DNA of 64,000 nt from Gordonia sp. SID5947 (GTDB lineage: Bacteria > Actinomycetota > Actinomycetes > Mycobacteriales > Mycobacteriaceae), in assembly GCF_009862785.1 (NCBI RefSeq), contig NZ_WWHU01000001.1, forward strand, positions 2,356,001 to 2,420,000, read 5' to 3'. A program made the position numbers and the translations under genes. Below the pieces are notes generated by a model. The model was not told where the DNA came from. It did no database searches and worked only from the letters and a program-made list of their open reading frames with translations. This document shows, in pieces, positions 17,978-28,149 of this stretch; within the stretch, counting starts at the first letter, position 1; every line of letters starts with the position of its first letter.

Positions 17978-18633
17978 GCAGCCAAACTAGAACACGTTTC
18001 ACTTCCGGGTGGGCGGTTTGACAAAGCTGCTGCCCGCCGACGCAGGTACCAACCGGTGATCGCCGAGACGATGAGCGCCATGCAGATGCCCGCGACGGCG
18101 AAGGATGCCACCAGAGCGGCCGCCGATGTGTCCTCGTCGACGAACGGACCTGGCACGAATGTGGCCATCAACCCGACCGACCACGCCAACACGTTCACCG
18201 GTATCCAGACACCGGCCCGGGGCACCAGGTCGCGCAGTACGAGATACTGCGCCGTGGGAATGCTCAGCAGCAAGAGCAATCCACCCACCCCGAAGGCCGC
18301 CCACGACGCCAGGTGCGACCCGTCGTCCACCACTCCTGCGTCGTGCAGCGTCGACGGCGCCGAACCCAGCAACCACGCGAAGGCCGCGGCGGCCGACGTC
18401 ACCGCCACCCAACGCAGCACCGGCACGGCAACTTCGGTGCCATGCATGGCTCCCGCCTGACCCAGTCCGAGAAGTGCGCCCTCGCCTGCGCCGAACACGG
18501 CGACGGTCAGCCAGGTCGCCAACGGTGACCAACCCGCCGACGCACAAATACCCATGCCCGCCACCGGAACCAGGAAGCCCAGTGATTCCGCAACGGTCAC
18601 GAAACCGATCCATCGCCGTAAACTGAACCGCAT
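17974..18633 (-). CDS. Polytopic membrane protein of unknown function
   Basis: A 219-residue protein with about six hydrophobic segments: FVTVAESLGFLVPVAGMGI, LATWLTVAVFGAGEGALLGL, WVAVTSAAAAFAWLL, ASWAAFGVGGLLLLLSI, IPVNVLAWSVGLMATFV and ALVASFAVAGICMALIVSA. The last is followed by a basic RRRAA tail. There is no catalytic or transport signature that I recognise. It is divergent from the GDPD gene and overlaps the next gene by ATGA. It may form an operon with the oxidoreductase downstream. Confidence 0.75.
   Translation of the reverse strand: MRFSLRRWIGFVTVAESLGFLVPVAGMGICASAGWSPLATWLTVAVFGAGEGALLGLGQAGAMHGTEVAVPVLRWVAVTSAAAAFAWLLGSAPSTLHDAGVVDDGSHLASWAAFGVGGLLLLLSIPTAQYLVLRDLVPRAGVWIPVNVLAWSVGLMATFVPGPFVDEDTSAAALVASFAVAGICMALIVSAITGWYLRRRAAALSNRPPGSETCSSLAA
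17988..18001. promoter_or_regulatory. KstR-type operator (TnnAACnnGTTnnA)
   Basis: TAGAACACGTTTCA fits the KstR consensus TnnAACnnGTTnnA exactly. It overlaps a minus-strand -10-like TAGTTT located 6 bases before the ATG of the oxidoreductase at 17977. It also falls within the last codons of the upstream membrane-protein gene, so it is either an internal promoter or a chance match. Confidence 0.5.
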
Positions 18634-18673
18634 CGATGCCTACCGTTCATCCGAGCGGCGTAACGTCTCGTCG

Positions 18674-19534
18674 ATGCACACCGACCCGGTCTCCACGTCT
18701 TCCACGCTGCCACCGGTGGAAGTGCTTCACGAGGGTCACAGGACCTCGATCAAGTGGCATCGTGCCCGCAGGCGTCCGAACGACCCGCCGTTCACGTCGC
18801 GGCGCATCGTCGAAGGAATGGCCGCCGGCGCGAGTGTCGAGGTCGATCTGGTGGTCCACGGAGAGCGCGGTTTCGCCGTCCTGCACGACCTGAACCTCGG
18901 TCACACCACCACCGGGCGTGGACGTGTACCGGCATTCTCGGCGCAGGAGATTCGGGCGCTCCGCATCCGCGACAACGACGGCACCCCGACCGACGAAACC
19001 GTTCTGCTGCTCGACGACCTCCCGGACCTGTTCGCGCCGGCCACCGTTCACCCGAACGCGGTGCTACAGCTGGACTTCAAACAGGACGCCGCCGCCCTCG
19101 ACGACATCGCGGTGGCAAACTTCGCGGCGGCGACCGCCCCGATCGCGTCGAGTGTGATCCTGTCCTGCGGGGATGCGGAGGCCGTCCGGCTGTTGACCGA
19201 CGCCGTGCCCGGCATCCGAATCGGCTACGACCCGTGCCACCACGGTGCGCTACGACGGGTCCTGCGTTCCGAGGATTTCGATGGATTCGTCGACCGAGCC
19301 GTCATCGCGTCACCCGACGCCGAGATGGTCTATCTCGAACGGCGGCTCATCCTCGAGGCCGACCAGCGCGGCTTCGACATGGTCGGCGCGTTCCACGACC
19401 GCGGCCGTACGGTCGACGCGTACACGATCAGCGGTGTCGACGACGACTCGCTGCGCCAGGCTCGGCGACTGATCGCACTGCGCGTCGACCAGATCACCAC
19501 CGACGATGCGGAGGGACTCGTCGCCGCCCTGTGA
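18674..19534 (+). CDS. Glycerophosphodiester phosphodiesterase-family protein
   Basis: A 286-residue GDPD-type TIM barrel that would hydrolyse glycerophosphodiesters to an alcohol and glycerol 3-phosphate. The family signature is visible as WHRARRRPND (catalytic HR), GASVEVDLVVHGE (metal-binding E and D) and VLHDLNLGHTTTGRGRV (second catalytic His). No signal peptide is seen. TAACGT lies exactly 7 bases before the ATG with no Shine-Dalgarno, so the message is probably leaderless. It converges on purL. Confidence 0.83.
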   Translation: MHTDPVSTSSTLPPVEVLHEGHRTSIKWHRARRRPNDPPFTSRRIVEGMAAGASVEVDLVVHGERGFAVLHDLNLGHTTTGRGRVPAFSAQEIRALRIRDNDGTPTDETVLLLDDLPDLFAPATVHPNAVLQLDFKQDAAALDDIAVANFAAATAPIASSVILSCGDAEAVRLLTDAVPGIRIGYDPCHHGALRRVLRSEDFDGFVDRAVIASPDAEMVYLERRLILEADQRGFDMVGAFHDRGRTVDAYTISGVDDDSLRQARRLIALRVDQITTDDAEGLVAAL

Positions 19535-19561
19535 CGCGGCCCGGCCCGACCGCGACACCTC

Positions 19562-21853
19562 TCAGCTGAACAGCTTCGGCAGGGTTCCCTCGTGCACGGT
19601 GCGCAGTTCGGCGAGGGTCACCTCGAACTGGTCCTGCACCGTCACCGAGTCGCTGCCCTGATCCACCACACCGATGCGCGTCCACGGCATGCCCCGTGCG
19701 TCGAGCATCGAACAGAACCTCGACTCCTCGGTGCGCGGCACGGCGACGACCGCGCGGCCGGCGGATTCGGAGAAGAGCCAGACAAACGGGTCGGCGCCTT
19801 CGGGAAGCAGGATGCGACAACCGGTCTCGCCGGCCAACGCGGACTCGACGACGGCCTGGAAGAGGCCGCCCTCGGAGAGGTCGTGCGCTGCCGAGACGAG
19901 CCCGTCCCGTGACGCCGCCACCATGATCTCGGCGAGCAACCGCTCGTGAGCGAGGTCGACCTGGGGCGGCACGCCGCCGAGGTGATCATGGGCGACCTGC
20001 GCCCAGATCGATCCGTCGAACTCGTCCCGGGTTTCGCCGAGCAGGATCAGCGTCTCTCCCGGCTCGGTGCCGAATCCGGTCGGCACGCGACGGTGCACGT
20101 CGTCGATGATGCCGAGCACACCGACCACCGGCGTCGGCAGGATCGGGGTGGACCCGGTCTGGTTGTAGAAGCTGACGTTGCCGCCGGTGACCGGGATGCC
20201 GAGTGTTGCGCAACCGTCGGCGAGCCCACGGACGGCCTGCTGGAACTGCCACATCACCGCCGGGTCCTCCGGCGAGCCGAAGTTCAGGCAGTTGGTGACG
20301 GCCTTCGGCGAGGCACCTGACACCGAGACGTTGCGGTAGGCCTCGGCCAACGCGAGCTGCGCGCCTCGATAGGGATCGAGATAGGTGTAGCGGCCCGACG
20401 CGTCGGTGGCGAGCGCGATGCCGCGCCCGGACGTCTCGTCGATGCGGACCATGCCCGAATCCGCGGCTTCGGCGAGCACCGTATTGCCGCGGACATAGCG
20501 GTCGTACTGCTCGGTGATGAACTTGCGGCTGCACAGAGCGGGCGAGGCCAGCAGTTCGAGCGCGGTGGCCCGCAGCTGGTCGGGCCCCTGCGGGCGCTTG
20601 AGAGAGCCGGCCGTCGACCCGATGATCTCGTCCTGCCAGTCCGGCCGGGCAACCGGACGCTCGTAGACGGGACCTTCGTGAGCGACGGTGCGCGGCGGCA
20701 CGTCCACCACGGTCTCGCCGTCCCAGGTGATCACCAGATGATCACCGTCGGTGACCTCCCCGATCACCGTTGCGAGCACATCCCATTTCTTGCAGACGTC
20801 GAGGAACGCGTCGACGTTGTCAGGAGTGACCACGGCGCACATGCGCTCCTGCGACTCGCTCGAGAGCACCTCGGCCGGGGTCATCCCCTCGGCGCGCATC
20901 GGCACCTTCTCCAGATCGATGTGCATACCGCCGTCGCCGGCGGCCGCCAGCTCGGAGGTCGCGCAGGACAGACCCGCGCCACCGAGATCTTGGATGCCGA
21001 CGACCAGGCCCGCGTGGTACAGCTCGAGGCAGCACTCGATGAGGACTTTCTCGGTGAACGGGTCACCGACCTGCACACTCGGCAGCTTCTTCCGGTTGGG
21101 ACCCGACTGACCTTCGACGTCGTCATCGAAGGTCTCCGACGCCAGCACGGAGACGCCGCCGATGCCGTCGAGTCCGGTACGAGCACCGAACAGGATGATC
21201 TTGTTACCCGTTCCCGACGCGAACGCCAGGTGCAGGTCCTCGGTCCGCAGCACGCCCGCACACAACGCGTTGACCAGCGGATTTCCGGCGTAACTTGCAT
21301 CGAAGACGGTCTCGCCGCCCACATTGGGCAGTCCGAGGGAGTTCCCGTAGCCGCCGACCCCGCGGACCACGCCGTCGACGACCCGGCGGGTGTCGGGTGC
21401 ATCGGCGGGACCGAAACGCAGCTGGTCCATCACCGCGATCGGGCGAGCACCCATCGCCATGATGTCGCGGACGATGCCGCCGACTCCTGTTGCCGCGCCC
21501 TGGTAGGGCTCCACGTAACTGGGGTGATTGTGGGATTCGACCTTGAACGTCACCGCCCAGCCGTCGCCGATGTCGACGACTCCGGCGTTCTCACCGATGC
21601 CGGCGAGCATGCTCGCACGCATCTCCTCGGTGGTGGTCTCACCGAAGTAGCGCAGATGCACCTTCGACGACTTGTAGCTGCAGTGCTCGGACCACATGAC
21701 CGAGTACATCGCGAGCTCCGCGTCGGTCGGTCGACGGCCCAGGATCTCGCGGATCCGGGCATACTCGTCGTCCTTGAGACCGAGCTCGCGGAACGGTTGG
21801 GGTTGGTCGGGGCTGCCGGCAGCGGCTGAGACGGTATCCACCTGCGCATTCAC
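19562..21853 (-). CDS. purL: Phosphoribosylformylglycinamidine synthase, PurL (small-type) subunit
   Basis: A 763-residue PurL, which uses glutamine-derived ammonia from PurQ/PurS to make FGAM in purine synthesis. Hallmarks are [12 protein letters not shown] near the N-terminus, [37 protein letters not shown] and [10 protein letters not shown]. The length is close to the mycobacterial enzyme. I choose GTG 21853 as the start because TACACT lies exactly 7 bases upstream (forward coordinates 21861-21866) and no ribosome site is present, a leaderless arrangement. A second GTG at 21841 is possible. This is a housekeeping gene between accessory clusters. Confidence 0.96.
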   Translation of the reverse strand: MNAQVDTVSAAAGSPDQPQPFRELGLKDDEYARIREILGRRPTDAELAMYSVMWSEHCSYKSSKVHLRYFGETTTEEMRASMLAGIGENAGVVDIGDGWAVTFKVESHNHPSYVEPYQGAATGVGGIVRDIMAMGARPIAVMDQLRFGPADAPDTRRVVDGVVRGVGGYGNSLGLPNVGGETVFDASYAGNPLVNALCAGVLRTEDLHLAFASGTGNKIILFGARTGLDGIGGVSVLASETFDDDVEGQSGPNRKKLPSVQVGDPFTEKVLIECCLELYHAGLVVGIQDLGGAGLSCATSELAAAGDGGMHIDLEKVPMRAEGMTPAEVLSSESQERMCAVVTPDNVDAFLDVCKKWDVLATVIGEVTDGDHLVITWDGETVVDVPPRTVAHEGPVYERPVARPDWQDEIIGSTAGSLKRPQGPDQLRATALELLASPALCSRKFITEQYDRYVRGNTVLAEAADSGMVRIDETSGRGIALATDASGRYTYLDPYRGAQLALAEAYRNVSVSGASPKAVTNCLNFGSPEDPAVMWQFQQAVRGLADGCATLGIPVTGGNVSFYNQTGSTPILPTPVVGVLGIIDDVHRRVPTGFGTEPGETLILLGETRDEFDGSIWAQVAHDHLGGVPPQVDLAHERLLAEIMVAASRDGLVSAAHDLSEGGLFQAVVESALAGETGCRILLPEGADPFVWLFSESAGRAVVAVPRTEESRFCSMLDARGMPWTRIGVVDQGSDSVTVQDQFEVTLAELRTVHEGTLPKLFS

Positions 21854-22008
21854 TCTAGCCAGTGTAGGTGAGACACCGGGACCGGCGCGTGGTGGCGTGG
21901 CACTCGCCGACGCGGGGGCGACCACCGGCCGGCGTCACATGACGATCTGACACGCGCGGTCGGCACCGCCTCCGAACCGCGGCTACGAGGTGCCGTCCGG
22001 TGAGCCGA

Positions 22009-22626
22009 TCAGGCATAACCGATCGACGCGATGACGTGGTGCTGGTTTGGCTCGCCCTCCAGTTTGTGGAGGTAGCCCTCGATGAACTCGAACGTCTCGC
22101 GATGCCCCTTCTCGAAGCCGAGCCATTTCTCCATCATGACCAGCCGGGAGACACTCGTGATGATCACGATCAGGACCTCCGCCGGCAACTCTCTCGAACT
22201 CACGCCGTAGCTGGGCAACAGCTTCCCGATCGCCTCCTGCGCCTGATTCCTGAGTTGTTCCGAGTAGCGGGCGATCTCCGCACGGAGTTCCTTTCGGTGA
22301 TTGGCCAGCGCCAGGAGCTCGGTGGTGAACTGAGACACCGAAGGGTCGATACTGAATTGCCAGAGCGCCCAGAGCGGTTGCGGCGACTCGAGCAGGGCCC
22401 GCTGTTGTTCCAGCCCCTGATCCGCACGGCGGCGGAACATCTCGAGGAACAGCTCGTCCATCGTGCGGAAGTAGTAGTGCACGAGTTGGGGCTTCAGGCC
22501 GGCGGCCTGCGCGACCTTCCGCGAAGTGACTGCGGCATAACCGCTTTCAAGCATCAGCACCTCGGCCGCATCTAACAGGATCGTCCGATTCTTGGCCTCG
22601 GTCGATCCGAACCTGCGCTCGGTCAC
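22009..22626 (-). CDS. TetR-family transcriptional regulator
   Basis: A repressor of about 205 residues. The N-terminal helix-turn-helix is ILLDAAEVLMLESGYAAVTSRKVAQAAGLKPQLVHYYF, followed by an all-helical ligand domain. The start is uncertain: GTG 22626 (VTERRFG) is preferred, GTG 22647 is the longer option, and neither has an ideal ribosome site. It is divergent from the P450-SDR-mce operon, and a TetR-like inverted repeat lies in the gap at 22745-22762. It is therefore the likely regulator of that operon. The ligand is unknown. Confidence 0.88.
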   Translation of the reverse strand: MTERRFGSTEAKNRTILLDAAEVLMLESGYAAVTSRKVAQAAGLKPQLVHYYFRTMDELFLEMFRRRADQGLEQQRALLESPQPLWALWQFSIDPSVSQFTTELLALANHRKELRAEIARYSEQLRNQAQEAIGKLLPSYGVSSRELPAEVLIVIITSVSRLVMMEKWLGFEKGHRETFEFIEGYLHKLEGEPNQHHVIASIGYA

Positions 22627-22744
22627 GCTCTCCACCTCTCCTGTCACAGCCCCGCCCTCACCCTAGACCGGAAACGCAATATGTCCATTTTGAGAATGTG
22701 ATCTTGACCTCAGTTTCGGAGCATGGTAACAAGTATTACACCCC

Positions 22745-22762
22745 GCTGAGCACTCGCTCAGC
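22745..22762. promoter_or_regulatory. Inverted repeat, candidate TetR operator
   Basis: GCTGAGC-ACTC-GCTCAGC is a perfect 7-base inverted repeat with a 4-base centre. It lies in the 216-base divergent region between the TetR gene and the P450, with a third half-site GCTCAG at 22770-22775. Such sites are typical of TetR dimers. Confidence 0.55.
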
Positions 22763-22842
22763 ATCTTTGCTCAGAGTTCCACAGCCAACGCAGTCACAAT
22801 GCATCCTCTCCCTGAAGAGGGTTGCCGCACAGGAGGTTTCCG

Positions 22843-24120
22843 GTGAGCGATCTGACGTCCCTGAATTTCTTCACCGATGAGAGCCTGGTCCCCGATCCCT
22901 ATCCGTATTTCGACGAGCTCCGCAGCAAGTGCCCCGTGACGAAGGAGCCGCATTTCGGTGTCCTCGCGATCACCGGGCACGCCGAAGCGGTGACTGTCCT
23001 CAAGGACCCCGCCACGTTCTCGTCGTGCATCGCCGCCACCGGCCCCTTCCCGGGACTGCCGTTCGAGCCCGAGGGCGACGACGTCGGCGACCTGATCGAT
23101 CAGCATCGAGACGAGCTGCCGCTGCACGAGCACATGGTCACCATGGATCCTCCGGACCACAGCCGGGCGCGCAGTCTGCTGAGCCGCCTCCTCACCCCGC
23201 GTCGCATCCAGGAGAACGAGGAGTTCATGTGGAAGCTTGCCGACGAGTACATCGAGGAGTTCGTCGCCAACGGTGAGTGCGAACTCATGGCGGAGTTCGC
23301 AAAACCGTTCTCGCTCCTCGTCATCGCCGATCTGCTCGGCGTCCCGGAAGAAGATCACGAGGAGTTCCGGACCGTACTCGGTGCACCACGCAAGGGTGCC
23401 CGGCCGGGCGCGCTCGACTCGGAGGTCATGGCGGACAACCCACTGCAGTGGCTCGACGACAAGTTCTCCGCGTACATCGAAGACCGACGCGCGCATCCGC
23501 GCGGCGACGTCCTCACCGCACTCGCCGAGTCGAAGTACAAGGACGGCAGCACCCCTGAGGTCATCGACGTGGTCCGGACCGCGACCTTCCTCTTCGCTGC
23601 CGGCCAGGAGACCACCACCAAGCTGATCAGTGCCGCGCTGAGGGTGATCGGCGAACGCCCCGACATCCAGCAACGACTGCGCGACGATCCGGAACTCATC
23701 CCGATCTTCATCGAGGAGACACTACGACTGGAGAGCCCGGTCAAGAGCGGTTTCCGCGTGGCACGCAAGAACACCACGGTCGGCGACACCGCGGTACCCG
23801 CCGGAACGACGCTGATGTTCTGCCCGGGCGCGGCCAACCGCGACCCCGACCACTTCCCCGACCCCAACACGTTCGATCTCGAACGCACCAATGTGCGCGA
23901 GCATCTGACCTTCGGCCGGGGTATTCATTCGTGCCCCGGCAGCCCCCTCGCCCGTATCGAGGGCCGGGTCACCGTCGAGCGGTTCCTGGCGCGCATGGCG
24001 GATATCCGGGTGTCCGAGGAGCACCACGGTCACAACGGTCACCGTCACTACGACTTCGAGCCCACCTACATCCTGCGCGGTCTCACCACCCTGCACCTCG
24101 ATTTCACACCGAAGGCCTGA
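22843..24120 (+). CDS. Cytochrome P450 monooxygenase
   Basis: A 425-residue soluble bacterial P450. Motifs in order are the I-helix LFAAGQETTTK, the K-helix EETLRLE, and the heme loop FGRGIHSCPGSPLAR with C364 as the iron ligand. The start is GTG 22843, with AGGAGG seven bases upstream. It heads an operon with an SDR and the mce importer, suggesting hydroxylation of the imported lipid or terpenoid. Redox partners are not encoded nearby. The CYP family is not assigned. Confidence 0.95.
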   Translation: MSDLTSLNFFTDESLVPDPYPYFDELRSKCPVTKEPHFGVLAITGHAEAVTVLKDPATFSSCIAATGPFPGLPFEPEGDDVGDLIDQHRDELPLHEHMVTMDPPDHSRARSLLSRLLTPRRIQENEEFMWKLADEYIEEFVANGECELMAEFAKPFSLLVIADLLGVPEEDHEEFRTVLGAPRKGARPGALDSEVMADNPLQWLDDKFSAYIEDRRAHPRGDVLTALAESKYKDGSTPEVIDVVRTATFLFAAGQETTTKLISAALRVIGERPDIQQRLRDDPELIPIFIEETLRLESPVKSGFRVARKNTTVGDTAVPAGTTLMFCPGAANRDPDHFPDPNTFDLERTNVREHLTFGRGIHSCPGSPLARIEGRVTVERFLARMADIRVSEEHHGHNGHRHYDFEPTYILRGLTTLHLDFTPKA

Positions 24121-24130
24121 GGGAGCGGAA

Positions 24131-24898
24131 ATGACCAGCACCACAGCGATATCCACGGTTCGAACGAGCGTCGTCACCGGCGGAGGGTCCGGCATCGGGC
24201 AATCCATCGCCGAACATCTGGCGGCAGCCGGACACCGCGTCGGCGTCCTCGACCAGAACGGCGAGGCGGCCGAGAAGGTGGCCGCCGACCTCCGCTCGGG
24301 TGGCGCCGAGGCCATCGCACAGGCCGTGGACGTGAGCGATCGGACCGCGGTGGAAAAGGCCATGGGGGTGGTGCGGGAGAAGTTCGGCCCCGTCGAGATC
24401 CTGGTGACCAGCGCGGGTATCGAATCGCAGATGCCCTATCCCGACATCGGCCAGGACGAGTGGGATCGCATCATCGCGGTCAACCTGACCGGCACCTTCA
24501 ACTGCACCCAGGCGGTCATCGGCGACATGCAGGCGGGGCAATGGGGCCGCATCGTGACGATCTCGTCATCCAGCGCACAGTCCGGTGCCCCCGAACGCGC
24601 CCACTATGTGGCATCCAAGGGCGGCGTCATCGGGCTGACCAAAGCGCTGGCATTCGAGTACGCGCCACATGGCATCACGGTCAACACGATTCCGCCGTCG
24701 ATCATCGCGACTCCGATGGCCGAGAAGGCCGTCGCGGCAGGCCTGGTCCCGGCGATCGAGGACCTCGCCGCGATGACGCCCGTGCGTCGCGCGGGATTGC
24801 CCGGCGACGTGGCGGCCGCGGCCGCGTTCCTGTGCTCGGATCAGGCCGGTTTCATCACCGGACAGGCCATCGGCGTCAACGGCGGCTGGTACATCTGA
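24131..24898 (+). CDS. Short-chain dehydrogenase/reductase
   Basis: A 255-residue classical SDR with TGGGSGIG, a cofactor-selecting Asp in GVLDQNG, ISSSSAQ and HYVASK (catalytic Ser, Tyr and Lys), and the C-terminal GVNGGWYI. It begins 10 bases after the P450 stop behind GGGAGCGG. It is close in sequence to the SDR at 3491-4234, including the SSSSAQ segment. It probably oxidises the alcohol made by the P450. Confidence 0.92.
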   Translation: MTSTTAISTVRTSVVTGGGSGIGQSIAEHLAAAGHRVGVLDQNGEAAEKVAADLRSGGAEAIAQAVDVSDRTAVEKAMGVVREKFGPVEILVTSAGIESQMPYPDIGQDEWDRIIAVNLTGTFNCTQAVIGDMQAGQWGRIVTISSSSAQSGAPERAHYVASKGGVIGLTKALAFEYAPHGITVNTIPPSIIATPMAEKAVAAGLVPAIEDLAAMTPVRRAGLPGDVAAAAAFLCSDQAGFITGQAIGVNGGWYI

Positions 24899-25013
24899 CG
24901 CTCATCTCCGCCGAGTGCGCATCCACAGCCCGGGGTGTGCGCCCCTGACCATCACCGTCGATGGTCGGGCCTCTGTCTGCCGAGGATCGAACCGGGCCAG
25001 AGAGGGGGGATCG

Positions 25014-25979
25014 GTGTCCACCGTCAACAGCGACATCACCACGACTACCGCCCCTGCCGGCGACGGCGCGCCGACCCAGCCGATCCTCACCGGCGGCATC
25101 GACGACCCGCCGCCGCCATCCATCCCACCACCGCCTCCGACAACCGAGCCGCCGAGGGCGACCGACGAGATCACGTCCTGGATGAGTGGCTACGTGCACC
25201 GCCACCCGCGCGCATCGCTGGAAACCGTTGGCGGCCAGTTCGTCCTGGGCATCCGCGCGTTGCAGCACCTCGTGGTCGATCTGCTGACGTTACGATTCCC
25301 CGTCAAGGAGTTCATCCGGCAGTCGACGTTCATGGCGTCGGCCTCGGCCCTGCCGACGATCTTCGTCGCCATCCCCATCGGTATGACCCTGTCCATCCAG
25401 TTCGCCCTGCTGGCCGGCCAGGTCGGCGCGACGTCGTTGGCTGGTGCGGCAAGCGGTCTCGCCGTCATCCGGCAGGGGGCGCCGATGGTCTCGGCACTCC
25501 TGATGGCCTCCGCGGCGGGCTCCGCGGTGTGCGCCGACCTCGGTTCCCGAAAGATACGCGACGAGATCGACGCGATGGAGGTGATGGGCCTCTCGGTCAT
25601 CCGGAGGCTGGTGGTCCCGCGACTGGCGGCGGCGATCCTGGTCAGCACCGCCCTGACCGGAGTGGTCTGCTTCGTCGGTTTCCTGTCCGGCTACCTGTTC
25701 AACACATTCGTCCAGAACGGGACCCCGGGCACGTTCGTCACCACCTTCGCCTCGTTCGCAACCCTTTCCGACTTCTACCTGACGATCGTGAAATCCATTG
25801 TGTTCGGCGCGATCGTGGCGATAGTGGCATGCCAGAAGGGATTGACGACCCGCGGCGGCCCCGCAGGTGTCGCCAATTCCGTCAACGCCACCGTCGTCGC
25901 GTCGATCATCCTGCTGATGCTCGTGAACGTCGGCTTCACCCAGATGTACGTACTCCTCTTCCCGCGGACGGGGTTCTGA
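25014..25979 (+). CDS. yrbEA: YrbEA: Mce-system ABC permease (MlaE family), first copy
   Basis: A 321-residue inner-membrane permease of the MlaE/YrbE type, half of the channel of an Mce lipid importer. It has about five membrane segments, and the conserved loop DLGSRKIRDEIDAMEVMG would couple to the MceG ATPase, which is not in this window. Unusually, the N-terminus is a long disordered segment with two proline runs (DDPPPPSIPPPPP). GTG 25014 was chosen because a GGGGGGA stretch precedes it. It overlaps the next permease by ATG/TGA. Confidence 0.92.
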   Translation: MSTVNSDITTTTAPAGDGAPTQPILTGGIDDPPPPSIPPPPPTTEPPRATDEITSWMSGYVHRHPRASLETVGGQFVLGIRALQHLVVDLLTLRFPVKEFIRQSTFMASASALPTIFVAIPIGMTLSIQFALLAGQVGATSLAGAASGLAVIRQGAPMVSALLMASAAGSAVCADLGSRKIRDEIDAMEVMGLSVIRRLVVPRLAAAILVSTALTGVVCFVGFLSGYLFNTFVQNGTPGTFVTTFASFATLSDFYLTIVKSIVFGAIVAIVACQKGLTTRGGPAGVANSVNATVVASIILLMLVNVGFTQMYVLLFPRTGF

Positions 25980-26833
25980 TGGCGGCGACGTACTACCCGA
26001 CCGGACTACGACCGCTCGTCCGTGCGGCCGATGCGGTCGGTGGCGTCATCCTGCGTATCGGGCACCTCGCCGCGTTCCTGGCCCGGGCGCTCATCTCGAT
26101 CCCGATCGCGTTGCGTCACTACCGCAAAGAGTGTCTTCGCATCCTCTCCGACGTCACCTGGGGCAACGGCTCCATCGTGGTCGGCGGTGGCACTGCCGGA
26201 GTGATCATCGTCCTCGGCGGCGCCGCAGGCGCGATCGTGGGCATCGAGGGCTACAACGCCTTACACCTCCTCGGCATGGAGCCCGCGACCGGTATGGTCG
26301 CATCCACCGCCACCACGCGCGAACTCGCTCCGATCATGGCGTCGCTGGCTTTTGCGGCCCAGGCGGGATGTCGTTTCACCGCTCAACTCGGCGCGATGCG
26401 GATCTCCGAGGAGATCGATGCGCTCGAGGCGCTGGCGATTCGGCCGATCCCCTACCTCGTCTCCACCCGCCTGCTGGCCTCCATCGTCGCGGTCATCCCG
26501 CTCTATTTGGTCTGCCTCGCGGTCAACTACGTCTCGGTACAACTCGTCGTCGGTCTGAGCGGCGGCCTCTCAGGCGGCACGTACCAGCACTATTTCGAGT
26601 TGGTACTCAACCCCACCGACATCATGTACTCGTTGATCAAGGCGGTGATCTTCGTGATCATCACCACCACCATCCAGTGCTATTACGGCTTCTACGCCCA
26701 CGGCGGCCCCCAGGGCGTCGGCACCGCGTCCGGCCGTGCGATGCGGGCCAGCATCTCCGTGATGATCGTCGCCAATCTCCTTCTCACCGTGGCATTCTGG
26801 GGAGTCGGAAGCGGAGCAAGGCTGAGCGGATGA
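25979..26833 (+). CDS. yrbEB: YrbEB: Mce-system ABC permease (MlaE family), second copy
   Basis: A 284-residue MlaE-type permease, paralogue of YrbEA and its presumed partner in the membrane. The signature segment is GAMRISEEIDALEALAIRPI. Start and stop overlap those of the flanking genes (TGATG at 25977 and ATGA at 26830), so the permeases and MceA are translated together. It gives a lipid transporter with asymmetric permease halves, as in mycobacterial mce operons. Confidence 0.93.
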   Translation: MAATYYPTGLRPLVRAADAVGGVILRIGHLAAFLARALISIPIALRHYRKECLRILSDVTWGNGSIVVGGGTAGVIIVLGGAAGAIVGIEGYNALHLLGMEPATGMVASTATTRELAPIMASLAFAAQAGCRFTAQLGAMRISEEIDALEALAIRPIPYLVSTRLLASIVAVIPLYLVCLAVNYVSVQLVVGLSGGLSGGTYQHYFELVLNPTDIMYSLIKAVIFVIITTTIQCYYGFYAHGGPQGVGTASGRAMRASISVMIVANLLLTVAFWGVGSGARLSG

Positions 26834-28149
26834 ACTCACCGAGCATCTACGACGCCGGACCGCACGGGTTGTCGAACCGACGCCTGTTGATCAGCGGCGT
26901 CATCGCAATCGCCGTGATCGTCATCGTTCTCGCCGCCATCGCTCTCAAGGCCGGTGGCAGCTTCACCCCGAAGGTCGCGGTGACCGCCCAGCTCGCCGAT
27001 GTCGGCGACGGTCTCCCGGTCAACTCCGACGTCAAGTACCGCGGCGTCATCGTGGGCACGGTCACCGGTGTGACACCAGCGGTCACCGGCCCCGACAACA
27101 CCGTCGACATCTCCATCGCGCCCGACCGTGCACCACAGATCCCACGCACGGTGACCGCGCGCGTGGTGCCGAGCAACGTGTTCGCCGTGTCCTCCGTGCA
27201 GCTCATCGACAACGGCTCCGCGCCGCCGATCGCACCGGGTGACGTGATCAGCCAGGACACCAACGCGTCGACGGTGCAATTCCAGACCGCGCTGTCCAAA
27301 CTGCGCGCGATCGTCTCCGCGACGGCGCGTGCGGGCAGCGATCGGACGGTCGGCATGCTCGCGGCCGTGGCGACCGCCACCGACCGTCGCGGAACCGACA
27401 TCTCCCGGGCCGGCGCACAACTCGACCGCATCGTCGGCGAGCTCGACCGGGTGGTCCGGCCCGACGGAGGGCCATCCACCGTGCGGTCGCTCAGTTCCGC
27501 GGTCACCGGCCTCCGGAAATCGGCGCCCGATCTCCTCGACGCATTGCACAGCTCGGTCGGGCCCATGCAGATGGTCGCGCGCGAGTCCGGTGCGCTCTCG
27601 GATCTACTCGGGTCCGGCATCACCACCACCGCCCGGGTCAACACGGCGCTCGAGCGCAACACCGCCCAGATCATCCGGATCACCAGCCAGGCCGCGCCGG
27701 TCGTGTCGGTGGTGGCAGACGGCAGCGCCGGCTTCACCTCCATCGTCACGAACATCGGTGTCATCGCAGACAAGTGGTTCTCGGATTTCTGGCCGGCCGG
27801 CGTGGCCAACGGACGAGGAAAGTTCCTCTTCCAGGTCACCCCCCACAAGCTCTACACGCGTGCGGATTGTCCCCGATACGGGAATCTGGAGGGTGCCAGC
27901 TGCTCCACTGCTCCGAGCAGCGTGTCGCCCCCGGTCCTGAAAGGCAACGCACGCAAGGGAGTCACCCCCGGCTACCAGACGGCCGCGATGGGCGGCAACG
28001 TGGGTTCGGTCGGCAGCGCCGACGAACAGACGACCCTCGGCGAACTCGTCGGTGGCGGCCCCAACAGCGCCAACACACTCATCCTCGGCCCCGTCGCGCG
28101 GGGCGCGACCGTCACAGTGTCCCCTGACGACAAGAACGGTGCGCCATGA
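26830..28149 (+). CDS. mceA: MceA-family lipid-binding protein
   Basis: A 439-residue MCE protein with one N-terminal membrane anchor (LLISGVIAIAVIVIVLAAIALK), the MCE domain (VAVTAQLADVGDGLPVNSDVKYRG) and a long helical region. The C-terminal part DFWPAGVANGRGKFLFQVTP is typical of MceA. It is one of six Mce proteins thought to form a hetero-hexameric tunnel carrying lipids across the envelope. Overlaps with both neighbours show tight coupling. Confidence 0.93.
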   Translation: MNSPSIYDAGPHGLSNRRLLISGVIAIAVIVIVLAAIALKAGGSFTPKVAVTAQLADVGDGLPVNSDVKYRGVIVGTVTGVTPAVTGPDNTVDISIAPDRAPQIPRTVTARVVPSNVFAVSSVQLIDNGSAPPIAPGDVISQDTNASTVQFQTALSKLRAIVSATARAGSDRTVGMLAAVATATDRRGTDISRAGAQLDRIVGELDRVVRPDGGPSTVRSLSSAVTGLRKSAPDLLDALHSSVGPMQMVARESGALSDLLGSGITTTARVNTALERNTAQIIRITSQAAPVVSVVADGSAGFTSIVTNIGVIADKWFSDFWPAGVANGRGKFLFQVTPHKLYTRADCPRYGNLEGASCSTAPSSVSPPVLKGNARKGVTPGYQTAAMGGNVGSVGSADEQTTLGELVGGGPNSANTLILGPVARGATVTVSPDDKNGAP

